Part shown: positions 26,810-35,621 of the stretch, one piece after another
How the letters are laid out: every line of letters starts with the position of its first letter
Numbering within the stretch: position 1 is the first letter of the stretch
DNA from: Cryomorphaceae bacterium
Lineage (GTDB): Bacteria; Bacteroidota; Bacteroidia; Flavobacteriales; Schleiferiaceae
Direction of reading: 5' to 3'
Length of the DNA stretch: 41,066 bases
NCBI GenBank assembly: GCA_022565745.1
Contig: JAIUMB010000003.1
Span: 1-41,066 of the forward strand
Notes under the pieces: generated by a model
What the model was told of the DNA's origin: nothing
Database searches by the model: none
The model's input: only the letters and a program-made list of their open reading frames with translations
Made by a program: the position numbers and the translations under genes

Positions 26810-28012
26810 TTAATTGAACGTATTTATTTTTAAACGACGGGCGGCAACAAAGCTAATCAATGATCCAATTACCAATACGGTAAGGATAACCTTTGCAATG
26901 TCGGTCATGTTCAGTCTTACCGGATAAGCGTCAACGATATATCCAGCACCCATACCCACCAAGCCAAACTGGTGCTGCAGCATCACAATAATACCGCCAA
27001 TAGCCAATCCGCTCAATGCGCCGATGGTGGTAATTAAGAGTCCTTCCATAAGAAAAACACGGCGTATGTTCTTAGTGTTCATGCCTATAAACCACAAGGT
27101 GTGAATGTCTTGTTTCTTGTCGAGTATCATCATGCTTAGTGAGCCAAGTAGTGTAAATGAGGAGATAAGAAGGATGAGTGAGAAAATGAGATAGGTGATT
27201 AAACCCTCCGCTCGCATGACTTTAAAAAACGCGGCTTGTTGTTCATTGCGGTTTTTGACCTCAAAGTCCTCACCGAAAAACTCAATGAGCTTTTTTTGTA
27301 CACGCTTATGCCTTGCATCGTCTGTCAATCTAATTTCTAATGAGCTGATGATTCCTTCTTGGTCACTCATCATTTGTAGCCGATGGAGATCTGAAATGAC
27401 ATAACGGACATCAAAATCCGGTTGAACTGCAAATAGACCTGCAGCAAAAACAACATCTTGATTAAAGGCTCGTTCCGGCTGAAGCAAATTGCGAGACGTT
27501 GCCTTGGGGACATATATTTGAATGGCTTCTGAGCGTCCTGTAGACGATAATCCGAGGTGCCAAGCTACACCAATACCAAAAACCGCATCGGGGTGTTGCG
27601 TTTTATACGCGCCTCGATACACGGATTCCGAAATGTTGGTGGTGTTAGTAAAGGTGCTGTCTACGCCTTTTAAACTGGCAATGTATTCTTGTTCTCTGTA
27701 TCTAAGCAGTACACGTTCTTCAAGAACTGGACTTACCGACACTACATCTTCCCATTGCAGTAGTTCTTCAATTTTTTCCTCGTCATGAGGAAATGATTTC
27801 CCAATGCGGGCAGACACTTTCATGTCGGGATCAAACGTGGAGTAAAAGCCTTTTACCAAATCTTCTAGGCCATTAAAGGCTGCAAGTATCACCAGCAGAG
27901 CAGCAGTGCCCACTACCAATCCGCTGATGCTAATACCCGCCAAGATATTTACCGCTGTGGCACTGTGACGCGAGAAAAAGTATCGGCGAGCAATGAAATA
28001 TGGCAAACGCAT
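26810..28012 (-). CDS. FtsX-like ABC transporter permease (LolC/LolE-like)
   Basis: PYFIARRYFFSRHSATAVNILAGISISGLVVGTAALLVILAAFNGLEDLV, SFTLLGSLSMMILDKKQDIHTLWFIGM and IRRVFLMEGLLITTIGALSGL. Confidence 0.93.
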   Translation of the reverse strand: MRLPYFIARRYFFSRHSATAVNILAGISISGLVVGTAALLVILAAFNGLEDLVKGFYSTFDPDMKVSARIGKSFPHDEEKIEELLQWEDVVSVSPVLEERVLLRYREQEYIASLKGVDSTFTNTTNISESVYRGAYKTQHPDAVFGIGVAWHLGLSSTGRSEAIQIYVPKATSRNLLQPERAFNQDVVFAAGLFAVQPDFDVRYVISDLHRLQMMSDQEGIISSLEIRLTDDARHKRVQKKLIEFFGEDFEVKNRNEQQAAFFKVMRAEGLITYLIFSLILLISSFTLLGSLSMMILDKKQDIHTLWFIGMNTKNIRRVFLMEGLLITTIGALSGLAIGGIIVMLQHQFGLVGMGAGYIVDAYPVRLNMTDIAKVILTVLVIGSLISFVAARRLKINTFN

Positions 28013-28023
28013 GGGCGTGATGT

Positions 28024-28383
28024 TTACTTCAGCGGATTGTCGCCTTCGCCTCTTAACAAACGATCGATATTATCTTCATAATCGAGCGAATCGTCGACGT
28101 AATAACGCAGTTCTGGCATTTTTCGAATTTGCTTGCCAATGGTATTCCCAAGTTCGCGTTTGATAAAACCTTGTTGCTGACCAATGGCTTCAATCACTTT
28201 ATCTGCATTGGATGAAGGGAAAATACTCAAATAAACATTGCCTACTGAAAGGTCAGGGCTCACGCGAACTTTGGTCACACTCACCAATATTCCTTGAAAG
28301 TGTGTTTGTGAAAAACGTTGAAAAATATGCCCAAGTGATTCAATCATAAGTTGATTTAGGCGGGTAAGTCTGGTGTTGTCCAT
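28024..28383 (-). CDS. rbfA: Ribosome-binding factor A
   Basis: TKVRVSPDLSVGNVYLSIFPS and LGNTIGKQIRKMPELRYYVDDSLDYEDNIDRLL. Confidence 0.93.
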   Translation of the reverse strand: MDNTRLTRLNQLMIESLGHIFQRFSQTHFQGILVSVTKVRVSPDLSVGNVYLSIFPSSNADKVIEAIGQQQGFIKRELGNTIGKQIRKMPELRYYVDDSLDYEDNIDRLLRGEGDNPLK

Positions 28384-28400
28384 GCTGCTAAATTATACGA

Positions 28401-28408
28401 CAAAGGTA
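28401..28408 (-). promoter_or_regulatory. Candidate -7 element TACCTTTG of rbfA (minus strand)
   Basis: CAAAGGTA on +, 18 nt upstream of the rbfA ATG. Confidence 0.45.
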
Positions 28409-28466
28409 GTTAATTTTGTTGGACATTTTTGCGGTATAAATGGGTGTATGGCAATGAGCGGTGGGC

Positions 28467-28474
28467 TACTTTTG
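28467..28474 (+). promoter_or_regulatory. Candidate -7 element TACTTTTG of the MATE gene
   Basis: TACTTTTG-CCGC-GTG arrangement, same spacing as trmD. Confidence 0.45.
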
Positions 28475-28478
28475 CCGC

Positions 28479-29810
28479 GTGACTAAAAGAGAACACTACC
28501 GGAAAAATTTGCAACTGGCCATCCCGGTTATGATAGGGCAGCTCGGCCACGTGATGGTAAGCGTAGCCGATAGCGTAATGGTGGGGAAGCTGGGAACTTT
28601 GCCCCTGGCTGCTGTGGCGCTTGCCAATAGCATTTTTGTGGTGTTTATGGTCTTTGGCGTGGGGGTGACTTTTGGTATCACACCTCTGGTATCCAATGCC
28701 GACGGGCAAGGAAAAACAAATCTGCCCAAACGATTATTGCAACAAGGCTTACTGGTTTATACCTCCTTAGGTGCCGTGCTGTTTTTGCTCTTATTGGCCG
28801 TGATTCCTTTAATGCCTTATTTCGGACAAGACCCAGCGCTGATTCCCATTACCCGACCGTACTATATCATATTGTCGAGCTCCATATTACCGCTTTTGCT
28901 CTTTATGGCATTTAAGCAGTACGCCGAAGGATTTGCCGATACCCGCTTTGCTATGTACATCAGTGTAGGGGCCAATTTACTAAATGTATTGCTCAATTAC
29001 CTGCTCATTTTTGGTCAGTGGGGGTTTCCGGAATTGGGCCTCAATGGTGCTGGCTGGGCCACGCTAATTGCACGTGTGTTGATGTTTGTCGTGATGGCCT
29101 TCTATGTTCTCTACAAGTGGCCATTGCGTACATTGCCTAAGGGAATCAATCGCGTTTTGGTGAGAAAATTATTGGCCATTGGAATCCCTACCGGGTTGCA
29201 GTCCATTTTTGAAGTGGGCGCATTTGCCGTGGCAGCACTCTTTGCCGGTATGCTCAGTGCCGAGGCGTTAGCAGCGCATCAAATTGCCATCAATCTTGCG
29301 TCGATAAGTTACATGGCAGCTACAGGATTAGGGGCAGCAGCGGCAGTGCGGGTGAGTAATCAACTCGGACGACAAGATCCAGATAACCTGCGTGCCGCAG
29401 CACGCTCACTGTTTTCTCTCACGGTGATTTTTATGATATTTGCCGGTGCCGTGCTGTTTGTATTCCGCGATACGCTGGTCGGTTTTTACAACGATAACCC
29501 GTTGGTCTTAAACTTAGCAGCCAATATGCTTGTTGTGGCCGTTGTGTTTCAGTTGTCTGATGGCTTACAGGCTGTTGGGTTAGGCGCATTGCGTGGTTTT
29601 ACAGATGTTCGGTTACCTACCATTATCACTTTTGTTGCCTATTGGGTGTTTACCATTCCTTTGGCGTATGTGCTTTCCCAATATACCAGCATGGGCGCAA
29701 TGGGTATATGGTACGCATTGGCTTTGGGTCTAACAATTTCGGCTTTGCTGCTTCACGTGCGCTTTAGACGCTTGCTGATAAAAAAATCTTTGGAATTAAA
29801 GCGAATCTAA
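28479..29810 (+). CDS. MATE family efflux transporter
   Basis: LAIPVMIGQLGHVMVSVADSVMVGKLGTLPLAAVALANS; about 12 TM segments. GTG at 28479 (TKREHYRKN) preferred over the track start. Confidence 0.94.
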   Translation: MTKREHYRKNLQLAIPVMIGQLGHVMVSVADSVMVGKLGTLPLAAVALANSIFVVFMVFGVGVTFGITPLVSNADGQGKTNLPKRLLQQGLLVYTSLGAVLFLLLLAVIPLMPYFGQDPALIPITRPYYIILSSSILPLLLFMAFKQYAEGFADTRFAMYISVGANLLNVLLNYLLIFGQWGFPELGLNGAGWATLIARVLMFVVMAFYVLYKWPLRTLPKGINRVLVRKLLAIGIPTGLQSIFEVGAFAVAALFAGMLSAEALAAHQIAINLASISYMAATGLGAAAAVRVSNQLGRQDPDNLRAAARSLFSLTVIFMIFAGAVLFVFRDTLVGFYNDNPLVLNLAANMLVVAVVFQLSDGLQAVGLGALRGFTDVRLPTIITFVAYWVFTIPLAYVLSQYTSMGAMGIWYALALGLTISALLLHVRFRRLLIKKSLELKRI

Positions 29811-29869
29811 AATATTTGCACAACCCCGCTTTTGTGACTCTGCACCCCCTGCATTTTATAAACAGCTGC

Positions 29870-32668
29870 TTATTCTTCCTTATCACCAAATGCTCCGTGA
29901 TACACGATTTCTTCAATCAAACCACACAAATATTGACTGAAGGATTCACGTAATTCTGCCGGTTGGGTGGCGTCTTTCTTCAACCACTTGTAGCCATCGC
30001 TTTGTTTTTTTAAGCCAATCAACGCAGCTCTAAAAGGGGCGGATTGGTTGCCGTCCAATAGGGCGTAGCACAACAACTGTATCCCGTAGCCCAGTTTGTC
30101 TAAGCGTTTTTCGTGATCAATCTCCTCGGGGTTATCAGGCCAAGCAATGGTTTTTCCTTGTCCGGTGCTGCCGGTCTTATAGTCAAGATACACAGTGGTG
30201 TTGTCGTCCCAAAGCTCCAGTCGGTCGATGACACCACAGAGTTTTACCGGACCGTACTTTGTTTGCAGTGGCAGGTTTACGCACTTCTTGCCACCTTCCA
30301 TGCGGTCGGTACTTTTGTTTTCCAGTGCCAATATTTTTCGGCCATTGGTCGTAATGTCGCTTTCAAAGGCAAATGCCAAATCAATCATTTCGTTGGCTGC
30401 GGTTAGCGCCAGTAAATTTTTGCCGCTTTTTAATGAGGCGCCGCCCAGCTCTTTTTGCAAGGCTGTTTCGAGCTTTCCCTTGGCTTCTTTCCTCAGTGAC
30501 TTGAGTGTGTCTTTGTCGGGAAATGGCTGGTTGATGTATGGGGTAAACACAGCTTCCAACACCGCGTGAACGGCTTGTCCCAATGCGGGCATGTCCACAT
30601 CTTCGCTGGGATCGCTGTCTTCCTCGCGAATGCCGAGTAAATACTCGCGGTAAAATTGAATGGGATCGCGGAGGTACTTGTTGATGGCCGAGGGAGAAAT
30701 GCCGTCTGTGGCGAGTTTTTTCTCCAAGGCATCGACCACTTGTTCAGACTTGTTGATGCTTAGGGGGTGCCAATTGTCATCCTGACTTAAAGGGGCGTAG
30801 TATAAGATTTTTTCCAGTTGTAAATTCTCGGGAAAGGCCTTGCGCCATTCCCAGTCAATTTGGTAGATAAAGCGACTGGGGCCGGCATTTCCCATACCTG
30901 ACCCACCTTGGGTATAAACCAAGTCGGCGGTGTGTACGCCGTGAAAAAGGTGGTAAAAATGGTAGGCAAAAATGGCGTCGTTGTGGGTGTGAAGGGTGAG
31001 GTTAAACTGTCGCCTGACGTCATTGGGTATCAGCGAGGGTTTGTGTTTGCTGCGCGGTATCACGTCTTCATTTACCGAGAGCACCACCATTTGATCGAGG
31101 TGAAGCAATCGCGTTTCCAAGATACCCATGATTTGAATGCCGGTTTCCGGTTCGCCGCGAAAACTGATGGTTTCATTTTTGCACAACTGCCAGCACACAT
31201 CAGCCAAAGTGTTTAGATCGATGTCGTTGAGGTAGTTTTCCACCCATTGCTTGAGGTCGCGAATCACGTGTAGTGCCGCATAGGTTTGCTCACGTTCGTA
31301 ATTTTCATGCTGTGCACGCGATTGATCCCAGTAAACTGCAATGGATTCGAGCAACTGTTCGGTTTGTGTTAAAGCCGAAAGTGGTGCTTCTTTGGGCGAT
31401 AGGAAGTCGGCCAGTTCGGGCGATAGGTATTCTTTGAGAAGTGCGGGTTTGATGTAGATCAAGTTGCCTCTGCTCATTTGATTCATCAAGGCTTGTACGT
31501 CGGAATGGTGACCTTTACTGGAAAACCACTCGATCATAAACGGATGGCGCAGTACCCGGAGGAGGTCTTTGTAATACAAACTGCCCTTGTTTTTATACAA
31601 GCGGGTGAGGTTGTAGATGAGTTGGCCGGCTTGGAGATTGTCCAGACCAATGCCCAGGGTTAAATTGACATTGGCTTTGGCCGGTAGAAGTTGCACCAAA
31701 TCGTTTACCAGGGTTTCATCGCTGAGTACAATGGCCACTTGTTCGTTGGCATAGACTTTTTCCTCTTCCCATTGAACCACTTTTTCGGTGGCGTATAGCA
31801 CCTGTTGTACATTACCGGTCGTTTCTACACAGGTCACCTTCAGAGGGTGCTGGCCGATGTTGGCGGGCATGGCGTTTTTGTCTTTGTCGCTGAGCAGGTC
31901 ACTGTGCATGTCGCGGAAAAACAGACCGGCTTCTTGCTGTTTTTGCTTGACATACCAAGCGTCGGCGTCCCAGAAAAACTGTGCTTTATTCATGCGTTTG
32001 GCACTGCGCATGATGTTGGATTCTGCCGGAGATAGTGCGTTAAACCCGGCAAAAATCAGGTTGGATTCCGGGTGGGAAGTAAAAAATTCGTGCAGGTACA
32101 CCGGCGCATTTTCGGCAAAAGTTCTAAACGCCAGTGCAGGATCTGCCATGTGGTCTTTGAGGAGGTTGTTTCGATAGTCGGTGTATACAGCGCCCAAGGT
32201 TTCGTAGAATGCCAAGTACTTGCGCGCATAGGTGCCTTTGGCGGCGTCCGGTGCATCGGGTGCCCACTGTTCAATTTTTTTGATGTCGCTGAGGTAGTTG
32301 AATAAATCAGCGGGGTCGGCGAGGTAGAGGTCGATTTCGTAAATATCGGTGAGCAGCATGGGGCCAAGACCGAGAAACTCATCGATGGTAAAAGACTTTG
32401 AGGCGTGTTTGTCAACGCTGTTATACAAGCGCAGTAAGCTCTCTGTGCTGCTGCATTTTTTAAGGTTCACACATTGAAACACAAACTCTTCGATGCTGAG
32501 AATGGTTGGTGCCGCGATGGGCTTGTCGATGATTTTGGCCAGTGCCTTTCGCAAGAAAATGGCGGGTCTGAGATTTGGTATGACGATGAATTGGCGGTGC
32601 AATTGCTCGCCGTATTGACGGTAAAGTTCGTGCGCAAGGTGGTCTAAAAACGTGCGGGGCATGATCAT
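29870..32668 (-). CDS. AddB-like PD-(D/E)XK nuclease family protein
   Basis: RQFIVIPNLRPAIFLRKAL N-terminus; SINKYLRDPIQFYREYLLGI, LGQAVHAVLEAVF and TTVYLDYKTGS (D-x-K core) are RecB/AddB-type nuclease motifs. ATG at 32668 or 32662. Confidence 0.9.
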   Translation of the reverse strand: MIMPRTFLDHLAHELYRQYGEQLHRQFIVIPNLRPAIFLRKALAKIIDKPIAAPTILSIEEFVFQCVNLKKCSSTESLLRLYNSVDKHASKSFTIDEFLGLGPMLLTDIYEIDLYLADPADLFNYLSDIKKIEQWAPDAPDAAKGTYARKYLAFYETLGAVYTDYRNNLLKDHMADPALAFRTFAENAPVYLHEFFTSHPESNLIFAGFNALSPAESNIMRSAKRMNKAQFFWDADAWYVKQKQQEAGLFFRDMHSDLLSDKDKNAMPANIGQHPLKVTCVETTGNVQQVLYATEKVVQWEEEKVYANEQVAIVLSDETLVNDLVQLLPAKANVNLTLGIGLDNLQAGQLIYNLTRLYKNKGSLYYKDLLRVLRHPFMIEWFSSKGHHSDVQALMNQMSRGNLIYIKPALLKEYLSPELADFLSPKEAPLSALTQTEQLLESIAVYWDQSRAQHENYEREQTYAALHVIRDLKQWVENYLNDIDLNTLADVCWQLCKNETISFRGEPETGIQIMGILETRLLHLDQMVVLSVNEDVIPRSKHKPSLIPNDVRRQFNLTLHTHNDAIFAYHFYHLFHGVHTADLVYTQGGSGMGNAGPSRFIYQIDWEWRKAFPENLQLEKILYYAPLSQDDNWHPLSINKSEQVVDALEKKLATDGISPSAINKYLRDPIQFYREYLLGIREEDSDPSEDVDMPALGQAVHAVLEAVFTPYINQPFPDKDTLKSLRKEAKGKLETALQKELGGASLKSGKNLLALTAANEMIDLAFAFESDITTNGRKILALENKSTDRMEGGKKCVNLPLQTKYGPVKLCGVIDRLELWDDNTTVYLDYKTGSTGQGKTIAWPDNPEEIDHEKRLDKLGYGIQLLCYALLDGNQSAPFRAALIGLKKQSDGYKWLKKDATQPAELRESFSQYLCGLIEEIVYHGAFGDKEE

Positions 32669-32826
32669 TTTTTTGATGCCCTAAAGGTAGTGATTATTGA
32701 AGTGATTGTTGTTGATATTGTTAAACATTAAAGTGTGGCTGGAATTTAAGTGGTGAGCGTTTAAAGTCAGGGTTTAAGTGTATTTACAAAAAAGAATTTC
32801 ACAAATCGATTGATAGATTTTTTTTG

Positions 32827-32834
32827 TAACTTTG
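32827..32834 (+). promoter_or_regulatory. Candidate -7 element TAACTTTG of the TA module
   Basis: TAnnTTTG match 22 nt upstream of the ATG at 32857. Confidence 0.45.
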
Positions 32835-32856
32835 GTAATCTGAAAAATTGTATGAA

Positions 32857-33087
32857 ATGAAAACAGCATTGCAAATAGATTTAACCTTTGACCAAATATT
32901 GTCAATTATAAGGCAGCTTCCACTACAGCAAAAATTAAAGTTGACCAAGGAATTAGAAAAGGAGGCTATTGACAGTAAATTATCTCGTTTGTTAGAAGTA
33001 TTTAAGACAAAAGATATTGCTATAGAAACCATATCAGAGGAAGTGGATATAGTTAGGAAAGAAATTTATGAAAAGAAAAAACGTTAA
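32857..33087 (+). CDS. Putative antitoxin of a PIN-type toxin-antitoxin pair
   Basis: 76-aa charged helical protein MKTALQIDLTFDQILSIIRQLPLQQKLKLTKELEKEAI...; 20-nt overlap with the PIN gene. Confidence 0.75.
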   Translation: MKTALQIDLTFDQILSIIRQLPLQQKLKLTKELEKEAIDSKLSRLLEVFKTKDIAIETISEEVDIVRKEIYEKKKR

Positions 33088-33499
33088 GGTTATTTTTGAT
33101 ACCAATGTTTGGATTAGTTTCTTGATTGGCAAGCAGTTATCGACAATAAAAAGGTATATTTCTAACGGGGATATAACGATTGTGGTTTCTGAACAATTGC
33201 TGTCTGAAATTAAAATCGTTACAAGTCGCAAAAAACTCAAAAAATACTTCCCTAAAGAAAATGTGAGAGAGTTGATTGATCTTATGGATGTTATTGCTGA
33301 AAAGGTTGAGGTAAAACCAAGTCATTTTATTTGCAGAGATCCGAAAGACAATTTTTTATTGGATTTAATAGATTTTTCAAAAGCCGATTATTTAATTACA
33401 GGGGACAAGGATTTATTAGAACACAATCCATTTAAAACGGCACAAATTCTATCTCCTGCAGAGTTTGAAAACAAACTTAAAGCTAGCTTTAAATCTTAA
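33068..33499 (+). CDS. PIN-domain toxin (putative toxin-antitoxin component)
   Basis: VKVIFDTNVWISFLIG, VSEQLLSEI, CRDPKDNFLLDLIDFSKADYLITGDKDLL: acidic PIN active-site residues present. Confidence 0.9.
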   Translation: MKRKNVKVIFDTNVWISFLIGKQLSTIKRYISNGDITIVVSEQLLSEIKIVTSRKKLKKYFPKENVRELIDLMDVIAEKVEVKPSHFICRDPKDNFLLDLIDFSKADYLITGDKDLLEHNPFKTAQILSPAEFENKLKASFKS

Positions 33500-33540
33500 A
33501 TGAAGTCCATTCGCAGTCATAATATTTTATAAATTACCAA

Positions 33541-34773
33541 TCACTGCAACACCAGCCGCTTACTAACACTCCCTTGCATCGACGACAAGCGCAAGGTATA
33601 CACACCCTTGGCCAGATGTTTGGCTTGGATGGTTTCTGTGGCATTGTTTATCACCTGCTGATGCACGGTTTGTCCGGCCGCGCTGATAAGGGTCACGATC
33701 CATTGACTGCCTTCATAAGATGGAAATTCAATGTGAAACGTGCCGTTTGATGGATTGGGGTAAACGGACACATCTTGTTCGCGGATATGCGATTCTGTTT
33801 GAAGTGAATGTTGAATGCCGGTGTTGGTTACAAATAGACGATCTGAGAGTCCACCTGTAACTATGTGTTCATCAGAAATAAAAACAATATCCCAAAGGTT
33901 TTTAGAGTAATCGGGATTTGAAGTAAGTTGTTGTTCAAACCAATGGTCTCCCAGGTCTGGTGTACAATGAAATTTGCCATCCCCGCCGCCGGCACAAACC
34001 ACATCGCCGTAGCCGCCAATAAAATTTGTGGGGTGTAACAAATGTACTTTGGTTAATCCATCGTAATTCAAAAGTCCTTCTGTACCTGTATATGACCTTA
34101 CAACAGTAGATGTAAAGCCCATTTTATTATCGAACACTACAAATCCAGTGTCTGGACTGGTGAAGTACAAGCCTTTGACGACCGGATATGTGTGCACCAT
34201 TGGCTGACTATCAATCTGCCAAGTAAAACCGCCATCGCTGGTGTAAAAGATCCTTTCAAAATCCTCATGCACACCATAAAAGTGGTTTTCATCGAGAATA
34301 AAGCATATTTCCGGTGATTCTGTGGTAGTGCTGTGGCGCATGGTCCAACCAGAGGGGCTGTCAAATACGTACCAGTAATATTCACCATCGTCTTCACCGT
34401 TGAGGATGATGGTGCCGTTGCGTTCTTCGAGATTGTAAAAATCGCTGATGGCGAAGGTGTCGGAAATGATCTGCCAGTTTTGTCCACCATCAGCTGTTTG
34501 GTAGGCATCTTTCCACCCAACGGCAACCCCTATATTATCGTCGATAAATACGGCTTTTTTAAATAAGGCATACATGGTGGTGTCTTGAGTCCAATCCCAG
34601 CCACCATTGACTGTTTTGTGAACGCCTCCAGGGACAGTGCCGCCCTTATACCCCACGCTGTCATTGATGAAATAAATGAAATAGGCGCTCCCCAACTGCG
34701 GCGTAGATCGATCCACCCACTGCCCGAAGAGCAAAGCGGGAAAGAGAAGGCATGTGTAGATAAAGGTTTTCAT
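33541..34773 (-). CDS. T9SS type A sorting domain-containing protein with Ycf48/BNR-like repeats
   Basis: Signal peptide; repeated W-x(n)-D/T blades (GGWDWTQDTTMYALFKKAVFIDDNIGVAVGWKDAYQTADGGQNWQ); C-terminus VSVYPNPSNGTFHIEFPS...LAKGVYTLRLSSMQGSVSKRLVLQ. Confidence 0.93.
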   Translation of the reverse strand: MKTFIYTCLLFPALLFGQWVDRSTPQLGSAYFIYFINDSVGYKGGTVPGGVHKTVNGGWDWTQDTTMYALFKKAVFIDDNIGVAVGWKDAYQTADGGQNWQIISDTFAISDFYNLEERNGTIILNGEDDGEYYWYVFDSPSGWTMRHSTTTESPEICFILDENHFYGVHEDFERIFYTSDGGFTWQIDSQPMVHTYPVVKGLYFTSPDTGFVVFDNKMGFTSTVVRSYTGTEGLLNYDGLTKVHLLHPTNFIGGYGDVVCAGGGDGKFHCTPDLGDHWFEQQLTSNPDYSKNLWDIVFISDEHIVTGGLSDRLFVTNTGIQHSLQTESHIREQDVSVYPNPSNGTFHIEFPSYEGSQWIVTLISAAGQTVHQQVINNATETIQAKHLAKGVYTLRLSSMQGSVSKRLVLQ

Positions 34774-34897
34774 GATTCGCGTTTAAAGAATGTAAATATA
34801 CACAAAAAAACGAGAAAGCATAAGACCTTTCCTTCATTGGAGGACGCTGTGATTTCAACCAGTGCTTACCTGCACGCTTTTTGTTGTGTGCTTGGTC

Positions 34898-35485
34898 TTA
34901 CCGCGATTTTTCCTTCTCCCACTCATCCGCTACCACTTCTAACTCGTGATAAAAGTCTTTGCCAAACTTTCTGATGATGGCGTCTTTGGCAAATTCGTAA
35001 ACGCGTATTTTTAAGGATTGACCGAGGGTACAGGCCGGCGAACAAATGTCCCAGCGGTCGTAATTCACGCCGTAGTATCCGCTGCGGTAACTCTTTACGC
35101 GAATGGGGTAGAGGTGACAGGAAACAGGCTTGGGGAAGTCGATCTTGCCTTCTCGGTGGGCTTTTTCTATGCCACAAAGGGCGGTTTTGCCTTCGAAGAT
35201 GACATAAGCGCACTCGTTGCCGTTGATCAGTGGTGTGGCATAATCGTCGGTGTCGTCAGGAATCCAAGTGCCTTGTTCCTCAATGGCCTTTCTGCCCTCC
35301 GGACGAAGGCCGTCTTTGATGATGGGATAGATCTCTTCCAGTATTTTGGTTTCTTCCTTTTCCAAAGGCGCACCGGCATCTCCGGCCACGCAGCATGCAC
35401 CATGACATTTGCTCAAGTCACAGTGAAAGGCTTCTTCCAGTATGTCGGAAGCGATGATTTTTTTATCTATTTCAAATGCAGGCAA
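34898..35485 (-). CDS. DUF3109 family protein (Cys-rich, possible Fe-S/Zn)
   Basis: DILEEAFHCDLSKCHGACCVAGDAGAPLEKEE, CHLYPIRVKSYRSGYYGVNYDRWDICSPAC. Confidence 0.9.
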   Translation of the reverse strand: MPAFEIDKKIIASDILEEAFHCDLSKCHGACCVAGDAGAPLEKEETKILEEIYPIIKDGLRPEGRKAIEEQGTWIPDDTDDYATPLINGNECAYVIFEGKTALCGIEKAHREGKIDFPKPVSCHLYPIRVKSYRSGYYGVNYDRWDICSPACTLGQSLKIRVYEFAKDAIIRKFGKDFYHELEVVADEWEKEKSR

Positions 35486-35621
35486 AACGAAGGTCTTTAA
35501 TGTTCATTCTTTTCATGTCTCCAATAAATCCATTTACAGAGAAGCCATCTATATTAACCCCTTGCTCAATCATACACTCACCTATTATTACTTACAGTTA
35601 TCGGATTTTGTCGACAGCCAA

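Noticed and set aside
30113-32415. Short ORFs overlapping the AddB-like gene
   Set aside because: Shadow ORFs; compositions implausible and no motifs.
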